DNA from: Hungatella sp. UBA4396
Lineage (GTDB): Bacteria > Bacillota > Clostridia > Lachnospirales > Lachnospiraceae
DNA length: 38,317 nucleotides
Direction: 5' to 3'
Assembly: GCA_002389905.1 (NCBI GenBank)
Contig: DGRE01000012.1
Span: 1 to 38,317 of the forward strand
Below are positions 17,319-23,804 of the stretch, one piece after another. The notes under the pieces were generated by a model. It did no database searches. It worked only from the letters and a program-made list of their open reading frames with translations, and was not told the origin of the DNA. Numbering within the stretch: position 1 is the stretch's first letter; every line of letters starts with the position of its first letter. The translations under genes were made by a program, and so were the position numbers.

Positions 17319-17852
17319 ATGGATTTAATGACATTATTGCCAAATTACTATGACAAAAATGATACCATGATAAAACTCCAGGAAATCTTGTCCGCAGAGA
17401 CGGAAAACCTTGACATCGGACTAAGTCAGACTATATCTGAGTGCTTTGTGAGTACCGCCAGTGCCATGTTATCCCGATATGAAAAATTGTATGGGCTGGA
17501 AGTAGACGTGTCAAAGTCTAATTCGTTTAGAAGAGAGCGAATAAAAGCAAAGATAGCCGGGGCCGGGACCACTACAAAACAAATGGTCATTGACACTGCA
17601 AGAAGCTATTCCAATGGAGAAGTAGAGGTTATAGAGGATAATGAAAACAGCAGATTTACAATTAAATTTGTTGGGACACTGGGGATTCCCGGAAATATGG
17701 CAGATTTAAAACTTACCATCGAAGAAATTAAACCGGCTCATCTTGCAGTAACGTATGAATATGTTTACAACACATGGGGCAACATAAGTGCTTTGACATG
17801 GGAGCAGACCGGAGCTTACACATGGGAACAAATAAGGACGGTGAATATATAA
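17319..17852 (+). CDS. DUF2313 baseplate protein (XkdU/YmfQ-like)
   Basis: 177 aa, MDLMTLLPNYYDKNDTMIKL start and FRRERIKAKIAGAGTTTKQM segment typical of YmfQ/DUF2313 proteins, which tie the wedge to tail fibers (gpI-like role). It starts 1 nt after gpJ and shares a base with the fiber gene. The C-terminus ends in two similar TWEQ-type units (SALTWEQTGAYTWEQIRTV). Confidence 0.88.
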   Translation: MDLMTLLPNYYDKNDTMIKLQEILSAETENLDIGLSQTISECFVSTASAMLSRYEKLYGLEVDVSKSNSFRRERIKAKIAGAGTTTKQMVIDTARSYSNGEVEVIEDNENSRFTIKFVGTLGIPGNMADLKLTIEEIKPAHLAVTYEYVYNTWGNISALTWEQTGAYTWEQIRTVNI

Positions 17853-19072
17853 TGCAGACTACACCTAATTTAGAGCTTAAAAAGCCAGAAGCAAACGAAT
17901 ACATAAATATCTCAGACTTTAATGATAATGCAGATATTATTGATGAGGCAATGAATACAAAAGTTACTACTTCTGGTGGTGATATCTCAGAAACAGTAGT
18001 AGAGACACTGGAACCTATTGAAACAAAATTTCCTATTCCTGCGGCAGGTGAGACTATTAAGCGGTTCCTGGGGAAAATACTTGCATTCCTCAAAAACATA
18101 AAACCTCTGGAGGCAGACGTGACCTATTATGTGTCCTCTGCCGGTGATGATACAGCCGGGGACGGCTCTTCTGCGGCTCCGTATAAGACCATACAGCGTA
18201 CATTAGATTCATTACCTAAGGACTTAGGTGGATACAATGTCTTGATTATAATTGCAAATGGAACTTATGCAGAAGAGGTTAGAATACAGGGATATACTAA
18301 TGGACGTATCGAGTTGAGAAGCAATAATTATGAGGCAATATCCTCAGATGTCAACATCACGAATATAATTGTTGCTAAATGTCTTGCCAATATCCAAATA
18401 TCAGGAGTAAATATCACAACAACTTCAAAATCAGCTATAAATATATCTATTGCATTTCGTGTAGTTCTGAGTTTTGTTCAAATAATTGGTACTGCAATAG
18501 ATCAAATTGGAATTGAGTGCGGTGCGATTCCAATGGTACAAGTATATCGTTGCGCCATATCAAATAGACATACCGCAGTTACATTTACAGATGCCTCCGG
18601 ATATATCAACAATACTACTGGAACAAATAACACATATACATCTAACGTTAGAGGTGTATCTACGGCACATATAGTTGGTACAACACCTACCAGCACGAAT
18701 GGGAATGTTCAAGGTAGTTCTGGCATGATTGTGCAGGAAAACGGTACTCAGATAACTAACATTACAAATGCTGGATTATCTTGTACATGGGGGACAATGC
18801 TAGCAGGGTATAATCGTCATGGGAATTCAAGTGCTGCAATGGTAACTGTACAAATAAGAATAACAACTACAACTGCTTTAACAGGAGGTACTGAATATGC
18901 AATAAGTGGATTTCCAGCCAGTTTAATAGATGTCGCCTGTACGGTAAGTAATCAATCAAATACGGATAATTGTTATATTAATACCACTGGTCAACTTAGA
19001 TTTAGACCATATGGTAATGTAGCTTCGGGAGTGGTTTTGGCATTTAATTGTACATATTTAACAAATTCTTAA
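17852..19072 (+). CDS. Tail fiber protein with predicted beta-helix
   Basis: 406 aa. The N-terminus (MQTTPNLELKKPEANEYINI) is the conserved attachment end of Firmicutes phage fibers. After about residue 85, YYVSSAGDDTAGDGSSAAPY begins a pectate-lyase-like right-handed beta-helix stretch rich in N, T, I and V, likely the receptor-binding shaft. I use ATG 17852, sharing a base with the previous stop. From about 18230 the DNA is visibly AT-richer than its neighbours, a usual sign of domain exchange in receptor-binding genes. Confidence 0.82.
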   Translation: MQTTPNLELKKPEANEYINISDFNDNADIIDEAMNTKVTTSGGDISETVVETLEPIETKFPIPAAGETIKRFLGKILAFLKNIKPLEADVTYYVSSAGDDTAGDGSSAAPYKTIQRTLDSLPKDLGGYNVLIIIANGTYAEEVRIQGYTNGRIELRSNNYEAISSDVNITNIIVAKCLANIQISGVNITTTSKSAINISIAFRVVLSFVQIIGTAIDQIGIECGAIPMVQVYRCAISNRHTAVTFTDASGYINNTTGTNNTYTSNVRGVSTAHIVGTTPTSTNGNVQGSSGMIVQENGTQITNITNAGLSCTWGTMLAGYNRHGNSSAAMVTVQIRITTTTALTGGTEYAISGFPASLIDVACTVSNQSNTDNCYINTTGQLRFRPYGNVASGVVLAFNCTYLTNS

Positions 19073-19085
19073 GGAGGAAATTTTA

Positions 19086-20006
19086 ATGAAAAATGAAAGT
19101 ATTAAGGTCGGAGATAAGATTTATAACATTGCGAATAATAGTTGTAGCTTAAATGACATGAGTGGATATCCTGCCACGGTAGCAATTATTATTGGATCAA
19201 ATAGAATTGAAGACATACATAAAAACCTCTCTGAGAATTCTGCAATTGTTAAGTATTCAGCGGACGGTGTGGAAGAATGGAGGCGGGATAACTTGGTTTA
19301 TACCGGGAAACCAACCTTTGACTTTTCTTTCCCGGTTGGCATTGAGCAGGAACAGGCTGGTACTGATGAGGAGGGTAACCCTAAATACACATACAAGGAG
19401 ATCATGGATTCCGTTTTGATCGTAGAGTACCGTACACCAACCATACAGGATGAAATAATGGCTCAGAGAACACAAATGAAGGGGTTAAACGCCAATATCT
19501 CACATCTGTCTACAATTACCGGGGTTGGGGTGGAAGTAACCACCTCCGGCCAACCGACCCTGGAGGAGTTAAAGGAAGCAAAGAGAGCTGAGGTAAACGC
19601 AGCCTGCGGCCAGACTATTTGCAACGGGATCACCGTGGAGCTGTTCGCTGGCTTTGAGCATTTCAGCCTCTCCCAAACTGACCAGCTTAATCTTTTCGGT
19701 TTACAGGCGCAGATCGCCACCGGAGTGACGCAGATCATCTACCATGCAGACGGACAGCCTTGCCGGTTCTATCCGGCTTCTGACATAGCCCTGTTGATTG
19801 AAAAAGCTATGTTCCATGCCTCATATCATACCACTTATGCGAATAGCTTAAGATCATGGATTGATAGTGCAGAAACGGCGGAGGAGCTACAGGAGATTTA
19901 TTATGGAGCTAATGTCCCAGAGGAGTATCAATCCGAAGTGTTAAAGTCCTATCTGACGCAGATTGCTGCCATGGCCGAAGGGGGAGAAGATGAAGCTGAT
20001 ACTTAA
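19086..20006 (+). CDS. Tail protein with DUF4376-like C-terminal domain
   Basis: 306 aa. N-terminal part: short beta-rich region of unknown role. The C-terminal third (LEELKEAKRAEVNAACGQTI ... FSLSQTDQLNLFGLQAQI ... FYPASDIALLIEKAMFH) matches the DUF4376 pattern found in tail fiber assembly or fiber-associated proteins. ATG follows AAGGAGGAAATTTTA. Codon use returns to the phage average in its second half. It overlaps the next gene by 17 nt. Confidence 0.78.
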   Translation: MKNESIKVGDKIYNIANNSCSLNDMSGYPATVAIIIGSNRIEDIHKNLSENSAIVKYSADGVEEWRRDNLVYTGKPTFDFSFPVGIEQEQAGTDEEGNPKYTYKEIMDSVLIVEYRTPTIQDEIMAQRTQMKGLNANISHLSTITGVGVEVTTSGQPTLEELKEAKRAEVNAACGQTICNGITVELFAGFEHFSLSQTDQLNLFGLQAQIATGVTQIIYHADGQPCRFYPASDIALLIEKAMFHASYHTTYANSLRSWIDSAETAEELQEIYYGANVPEEYQSEVLKSYLTQIAAMAEGGEDEADT

Positions 20007-20406
20007 ATACTTATTCTTGTGGCTAGTTGGAGGAATTATTTACATAGGCTTGGAGCTGGCATTCCGTGGCCGATCTCACTGGACCATGTTTGTCCTGGGT
20101 GGGATTTGTTTTGTGGCCCTGGGCCTGATTAATGAATGGATACCCTGGCAGATGCCGCTATATCAGCAGATGATTATAGGTATGACCATCATTACATACT
20201 TTGAGCTGTTAACCGGCTGCGTGGTCAATGTTTGGCTGGGCTGGGGTGTTTGGGATTATAGCCACATGCCCGGAAATATCCTGGGGCAGATCTGTCCCAA
20301 GTTTAGCCTGATATGGTTCTGGATCAGTGGAGCCGGGATCATATTGGATGATTGGCTGAGGCACTGGTTATTTGTTGAGGAACGTCCTCATTATAAATTT
20401 ATTTAA
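19990..20406 (+). CDS. CmpB-type membrane protein (putative ABC transporter permease family) in the lysis region
   Basis: 138 aa, four hydrophobic segments (about residues 4-20, 30-50, 60-85, 105-125). LGLINEWIPWQMPLYQQM and LGWGVWDYSHMPGNILGQIC are the hallmark of the CmpB-like permease family (PF06541 type). ATG 19990 follows GGGGGAGA. The upstream in-frame ATG (19963) lies inside the previous gene. Its place right before the holin suggests a lysis-associated role, such as holin partner or antiholin; that role is inference. Confidence 0.8.
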   Translation: MKLILKYLFLWLVGGIIYIGLELAFRGRSHWTMFVLGGICFVALGLINEWIPWQMPLYQQMIIGMTIITYFELLTGCVVNVWLGWGVWDYSHMPGNILGQICPKFSLIWFWISGAGIILDDWLRHWLFVEERPHYKFI

Positions 20407-20421
20407 GGGGGCGATTTTACG

Positions 20422-20739
20422 ATACAATTATTTGAGTATATAAAGCTGTCATGGCCGGGCTGGGTTGCTTCATCAGTAATCCTCCCGGCTTTAGTGTATT
20501 TATACACACAGGTAATGGCGAGTAGAAACGGTGTACGGGCCTTGCTAAGAGCGGAGATTATCCGCACATACAATAAGTACCATGATGATTTGCAGTATTG
20601 TCCCATCTATGTAAAACAGTCCATAGAGGACATTTACAAACAGTATCATGCTTTAAAAGGAAACGGGGTTGGGACAAAGTTATATGAAGAAATTATGGCA
20701 TTGCCAACAGAGAAAAAGGAGGATTTACAACATGAATAA
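20422..20739 (+). CDS. Small membrane-anchored protein in lysis cassette, with noncanonical start
   Basis: The frame from 20407 to 20739 is open. Residues upstream of the first usual start (GTG 20494) look coding: LFEYIKLSWPGWVASSVILP forms one membrane segment. The stretch after it (GVRALLRAEIIRTYNKYHDD ... YKQYHALKGNGVGTKLYEEI) is conserved in small phage proteins near holins. The only well-placed start behind GGGGGCG (20407-20413) is ATA 20422 (or ACG 20419), giving 105 aa. A GTG 20494 start would cut the membrane segment and give 81 aa. Confidence 0.68.
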   Translation: MQLFEYIKLSWPGWVASSVILPALVYLYTQVMASRNGVRALLRAEIIRTYNKYHDDLQYCPIYVKQSIEDIYKQYHALKGNGVGTKLYEEIMALPTEKKEDLQHE

Positions 20740-20923
20740 AAAATGGTTAAGAGCAGCAGGAATCAGAGCGGTAAAGACCATGGCGCAGACAGCCATTGCA
20801 ACCATCGGGACATCAATGGCTATGTCAGAAGTAAACTGGGTTATGGTTGGATCAGCAACGGCGCTGGCCGGAGTGCTTTCCGTGCTTACATCGGTGGCAG
20901 GATTGCCGGAATTAAAAGAATAA
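20732..20923 (+). CDS. Holin (r1t/LL-H-like)
   Basis: 63 aa. MNKKWLRAAGIRAVKTMAQT, SEVNWVMVGSATALAGVLSV and the ending LPELKE match the r1t-type holin family: two short transmembrane helices around a conserved NW turn. It opens the membrane to release the endolysin. ATG 20732 follows AAGGAGGATTTACAAC and overlaps the previous gene by 8 nt. Confidence 0.9.
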   Translation: MNKKWLRAAGIRAVKTMAQTAIATIGTSMAMSEVNWVMVGSATALAGVLSVLTSVAGLPELKE

Positions 20924-20968
20924 CCCGACATGGGGATTCCCATATCGGTTGCAATTATCACACTTTTA

Positions 20969-20998
20969 GGCCTGGGACACCCTGGGCCTTTTCTTTTT
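20969..20998 (+). terminator. Terminator-like hairpin between holin and endolysin
   Basis: 8-bp stem GGCCTGGG / CCTGGGCC (two wobbles), 4-nt loop, then TTTTCTTTTT. A second small palindrome (ATGGG GATT CCCAT, 20931-20944) lies just upstream. It may reduce endolysin expression relative to holin. Confidence 0.6.
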
Positions 20999-21015
20999 GA
21001 TAGGAGGTAAACATC

Positions 21016-21789
21016 ATGAATATTAGTAAGCAGTTAATAAATATTAGTAACTACAATCGCCCGGGAACGAAACGGGGGAGTACAACAGCAGTGGCTTGTC
21101 ACTATATTGGAAATCCGGGAACATCAGCACAAAGAAACAGGGATTATTTTGAAAACTTAAGAACGGTTGGCCCGCAAATGGAGGCAAAGGGAGAAAAGGC
21201 CACTAAGGCAAGTTGCCACTATCTAATTGGATTAGAAGGAGAGATTATCCAACTGATTCCGGAAGATGAAGTGTCATGGTGCACGAACAGCGCCAACAGC
21301 TACACCATATCCATAGAAGCCTGCCACCCTGATGCTACAGGGAAGTTTACAGAGGCAACATATAAATCTTATGTGGAGTTGTGCGCCGACATTTGCAAAA
21401 GATGGGGCCTTGACCCTCTGCATGGAGGACTAATCCGGCATTACGATGTGACCGGGAAGGTATGCCCGAAATGGTTTGTACAAGAACCGCTTGAATGGAA
21501 CCAGTTTAAAAAAGCTGTTGCCGACAAAATGAAACCCTCCTATGATTTGGGTTGGAACCATGACAACAACGGTTGGTGGTACGCTGACAGCGAATCCACT
21601 TATTATAAATCCTGCTGGCAGATCATCAACGGCCATAAGTACCGCTTTAACCCGGACGGATACGCTCTGACTGGCTGGCAGGAGATAGAAGGTAAATGGT
21701 ATTACTTTGAGCCGAGAGCAGGACACCCGCTGGAATGCGCTATGTATGTAACAGACGCAAACGGAGTTCAGGCGCCGGGAGAATTTTAA
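21016..21789 (+). CDS. N-acetylmuramoyl-L-alanine amidase (endolysin)
   Basis: 257 aa. It cleaves the bond between MurNAc and L-Ala to lyse the host. The N-terminal amidase_2 domain (about 1-165) has the zinc ligands H29 (VACHYIG), H142 (RHYDVTGK) and C150, with E101 region SIEACHPD. The C-terminal 178-235 part (GWNHDNNGWWYADSES, WYYFEPRAG) consists of aromatic wall-binding repeats of the choline-binding/CW type. ATG follows AGGAGGTAAACATC. No signal peptide, so export is through the holin. Confidence 0.94.
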   Translation: MNISKQLINISNYNRPGTKRGSTTAVACHYIGNPGTSAQRNRDYFENLRTVGPQMEAKGEKATKASCHYLIGLEGEIIQLIPEDEVSWCTNSANSYTISIEACHPDATGKFTEATYKSYVELCADICKRWGLDPLHGGLIRHYDVTGKVCPKWFVQEPLEWNQFKKAVADKMKPSYDLGWNHDNNGWWYADSESTYYKSCWQIINGHKYRFNPDGYALTGWQEIEGKWYYFEPRAGHPLECAMYVTDANGVQAPGEF

Positions 21790-21858
21790 AGCCGGTGACG
21801 CTCACCCCTGATCAGGATGGGGCCTTACGATATCCGGGTTTGGCAGGGGAAAAAATAT

Positions 21859-21893
21859 GGCGGTAAGAATTATTAGTTCTTGCCGCCTTTTAC
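21859..21893. terminator. Bidirectional terminator at end of late operon
   Basis: 11-bp stem GGCGGTAAGAA / TTCTTGCCGCC (one wobble) with T-runs on both sides (CCTTTTA on +, ATATTTTTT on -). It ends both the lysis operon and the convergent - strand operon whose last codons lie in it. Confidence 0.85.
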
Positions 21894-22055
21894 TGCTTGG
21901 ATAAAATCTTGCATCATTTTTGTTATCTGTTTTGCTTGTGTGGTTCCATTCGCTTCACATGCCGCTGCAAAATCCTCCACCAAGACCTTGTTGAGTTTGT
22001 ATGACTTGCTGATAAGTCCGGCCTTTTTCTGCCAACGCTCCTGCGGCGTACCCCT
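21873..22055 (-). pseudogene. C-terminal half of a TGA-interrupted - strand gene
   Basis: 60 sense codons in exactly the same frame as the gene just upstream (22056-22349), separated only by its TGA at 22056-22058. The product (TPQERWQKKAGLISKSYKLN ... AACEANGTTQAKQITKMMQD) looks like a genuine small helical domain, reminiscent of ribbon-helix-helix-type phage proteins. No start codon or proper ribosome binding site exists for it. Either the full 157-codon gene carries a nonsense mutation, or TGA is read through. Confidence 0.6.
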
Positions 22056-22349
22056 TCAAACGTTTTCCCACTCTAAAGGAATTGAGTTACTTTTTTTACC
22101 GTCATACCAACTTAGTACAGGCGCATCACCCTGACTGGAAATGACTTCATTAGCCATATACGTTTCGCCTTGTGGTGTATCGATTACGATACTTCCAGAA
22201 GCATTTTCGGAAACTTCCCAGCCATCAGGAATGCTAATCTCGATTTCCTCGCTTACTGACGCATGGTGGTGTGGAGATGAGATTGTGAAAATTGTTTGTT
22301 TTTCATGTGCCAGTACTCCATAATTTGCATAACCTTTAATTTTATTCAT
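22056..22349 (-). CDS. Hypothetical phage accessory protein (possibly truncated by TGA)
   Basis: 97 aa, MNKIKGYANYGVLAHEKQTI start, beta-rich composition with VSEEIEISIPDGWEVSENAS. No membrane segment or catalytic motif seen. ATG 22349 follows GAAGGAAG. Second gene of a - strand operon that starts at the promoter at 22667-22695, opposite to the late genes, so it could be expressed in the lysogen. Its reading frame continues after one TGA into a plausible domain (21873-22055), suggesting that the original protein was about 157 residues. Confidence 0.72.
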   Translation of the reverse strand: MNKIKGYANYGVLAHEKQTIFTISSPHHHASVSEEIEISIPDGWEVSENASGSIVIDTPQGETYMANEVISSQGDAPVLSWYDGKKSNSIPLEWENV

Positions 22350-22394
22350 ATTCTTCCTTCTTTCTCTGTCGGATTTGCCGCCAGTCAGATATAT

Positions 22395-22625
22395 TTATCT
22401 TGTCCCGAATTTCTTTCCGTTAAGTTCTATTCTTGCATCAAGGGCCATTTCACATGCCTTATACAAAACCGATTTTTTTTCAAGTTCAACCGGCTTATTG
22501 TCTATGGCAACAAATATCTTGTCTCCATAAAACTTAATGGCCTCTACTTCTGGACTGATATCAAGGGAATAACCCTTCGCCTTAATGATCTCTAATTCTT
22601 TTTTTGTGATTAATAAATTCCTCAT
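22395..22625 (-). CDS. Hypothetical phage accessory protein
   Basis: 76 aa, mixed helix/strand: LLITKKELEIIKAKGYSLDI, FYGDKIFVAIDNKPVELEKK, ending KFGTR. ATG 22625 follows AGGGGGAAACGAAA. First gene behind a very strong promoter. I do not recognise a family. It lies between the phage lysis genes and the junction, the usual site of lysogenic-conversion (moron) genes. Confidence 0.72.
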   Translation of the reverse strand: MRNLLITKKELEIIKAKGYSLDISPEVEAIKFYGDKIFVAIDNKPVELEKKSVLYKACEMALDARIELNGKKFGTR

Positions 22626-22666
22626 TTTCGTTTCCCCCTTATGAAGTACTTTCTTTAACTATTCTA

Positions 22667-22695
22667 ATTATAGCATAGGGTGCACCCTATGTCAA
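22667..22695 (-). promoter_or_regulatory. Perfect consensus promoter for - strand accessory operon
   Basis: TTGACA (plus-strand 22690-22695), 17-nt spacer and TATAAT (22667-22672), both hexamers perfect. It drives 22625-22395 and 22349-22056 leftward. Confidence 0.85.
22675..22690. promoter_or_regulatory. Palindromic operator in promoter spacer
   Basis: ATAGGGTGCACCCTAT is a perfect 16-bp palindrome placed between the -35 and -10 boxes. A repressor bound here would block RNA polymerase. The regulator is unknown. Confidence 0.75.
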
Positions 22696-22921
22696 TAGTG
22701 AAATATAAAATATTAAAAAAGCAAGCCTAAATATTTAAGCTCACCTTTTCAAAAAAAGATACATTAAGAAATTTCAATCCACGGGATCAATGATCCTGAC
22801 AAAAATATTATACACCTGATATAACGTTCTTGCAATGGGGGAATAGCCACAGAACAGGTGATTGTTCATCCTGGATAAGGATGGGGCACTGCGCTGGACG
22901 GGTCTGACCGGATAGATATAA

Positions 22922-22953
22922 TAGGCGGCCCGTAATGGAACCGCCTATTTTTA
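22922..22953. terminator. Terminator hairpin downstream of 62-aa gene
   Basis: Perfect 7-bp stem TAGGCGG / CCGCCTA with a 12-nt loop and TTTTT on the + side. On the - strand it directly follows the stop of the 62-aa gene but has only a weak T-tract. The stretch 22696-22921 has no gene I can support; it holds a short palindrome GGATCA-A-TGATCC (22784-22796) and a motif repeated from 21810-21823. Confidence 0.65.
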
Positions 22954-23139
22954 TTTCTGATAATACTTTTCATACCATTTGGGTTCTCTTCTTTTATCTT
23001 CATTCATGGGGCCAGACTTAGGCTTGTCAAAAGCCTGCAAAAAGCCGCATTCCCAGTGATCAGCTCCGCATCCGCCCTCATCTTTTATGTAATGTGGGCA
23101 TTTATTTATATCGGGTTCAAGTACGCAGTATCCTATCAT
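22951..23139 (-). CDS. Small cysteine-containing protein under SOS-like control
   Basis: 62 aa with four to five cysteines and histidines (YCVLEPDINKCPHYIKDEGG, then GADHWECGFLQ) that could form a metal site, and a basic-aromatic C-terminus (REPKWYEKYYQK). ATG 23139 follows AGGAGGTATGGAAT, an excellent ribosome binding site. Its promoter overlaps a LexA-like box, so it may be induced by DNA damage together with the prophage. Function unknown. Confidence 0.72.
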   Translation of the reverse strand: MIGYCVLEPDINKCPHYIKDEGGCGADHWECGFLQAFDKPKSGPMNEDKRREPKWYEKYYQK

Positions 23140-23159
23140 ATTCCATACCTCCTGGTTTT

Positions 23160-23188
23160 ATTATACGAACTTATGTTCTTGAAAGCAA
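23160..23188 (-). promoter_or_regulatory. Promoter with LexA-like SOS box
   Basis: On the - strand TTGCTT (23183-23188), 17-nt spacer, TATAAT (23160-23165). The spacer contains CGAACTTATGTTCT (+ strand 23166-23179), which matches the Gram-positive LexA consensus CGAACATATGTTCG at 12 of 14 bases with both GAAC/GTTC half-sites intact. Confidence 0.78.
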
Positions 23189-23201
23189 GTAGGAGTTTAA
23201 A

Positions 23202-23241
23202 GGAAATAAAAAAGGCAGGTGTCCGTGTCTGGTCCTGCCTT
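23202..23241 (-). terminator. Minus-strand intrinsic terminator near the element junction
   Basis: Perfect 8-bp stem AAGGCAGG / CCTGCCTT (23212-23219 with 23234-23241), followed on the - strand by TTTTTTATTT. No - strand gene lies upstream of it (23242-23804), so it looks like the end of a gene that is no longer present or not in this orientation. Confidence 0.7.
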
Positions 23242-23445
23242 GATGTTGTCAATGACTACGATTTGACAACCGTGTGTAGATATCATTGAGTATCGCAAGG
23301 TTTTAATAATTAACATCTCGTATCTAGGTTTCGTTTTTGTCTCGTATTTGCGGTGTTTGTAGGTATCAATTGGTAAAGATTTGTGCTATTATAAAATATG
23401 GTTTTGATAAAGTAGTCACGTTGAGTGTATAATAATGATGCAGAA

Positions 23446-23482
23446 TTGTGGTCGAAATCAAAAATAAGGGATTTGACCACAA
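23446..23482 (+). repeat. Long inverted repeat just after a candidate promoter
   Basis: TTGTGGTCGAAATC (23446-23459) pairs with GATTTGACCACAA (23470-23482): 13 bp with one bulge, 10-nt loop. The left arm's first 11 bases recur as a perfect inverted copy TTCGACCACAA at 23695-23705. Confidence 0.7.
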
Positions 23483-23716
23483 GATGTTGTGGTTTTCTGG
23501 CAAAAATCAGGCAAAATTTGAAGCCGAAAAGTGCAAATTTTGGCCCGTTTTTTTAACCGTTTTCATAGATGACAAATGGTTGTTCAGGGTATGAAGCCTT
23601 CAAAATAGAATATTCAGGGGAAAAAATCAAGGGCATCGGGAAAGCAAATCTTGATGCCTTTGGTTTTATATACATACTAAAAATAACGTGTCTCTTCGAC
23701 CACAAATAAAAATATT

Positions 23717-23758
23717 GGGTTATATTTTTCAGCTAACGGAAAGCATAACCCTTTTTTT
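23717..23758 (+). terminator. Terminator/attenuator upstream of the first ICE-region gene
   Basis: GGGTTAT (23717-23723) / ATAACCC (23745-23751) followed by seven T. It lies 46 nt before ATG 23805 and downstream of the candidate promoter, so it could act as a leader attenuator. Confidence 0.8.
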
Positions 23759-23804
23759 ATTGCCGAAAGCACAGACCACTAAAATAAGATAGGAGGACAT
23801 TACA

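Larger units (their letters stand above)
23242..23804. other. Non-coding region at the prophage/ICE boundary
   Basis: No gene supported. Contents: inverted repeat GTTGTCAAT / ATTTGACAAC (23245-23270); direct repeats TCTCGTATCT (23316-23325) and TCTCGTATTT (23340-23349), possibly recombinase arm sites; a candidate + strand promoter TTGATA-N18-TATAAT (23404-23433); hairpin 23446-23482; hairpin 23629-23661; and a terminator (23717-23758). It may contain an attachment site, but the second copy would lie outside the window. Confidence 0.55.

Noticed and set aside
22770..22796. ATTTCAATCCACG resembles the end of common type I CRISPR repeats
   Set aside because: Only one copy, no spacers of regular length and no cas genes nearby; it is next to an unrelated short palindrome.
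23056..23289. 77-aa + strand ORF at the phage end
   Set aside because: It overlaps the better-supported 62-aa - strand gene, its promoter and a terminator, and has no ribosome binding site.
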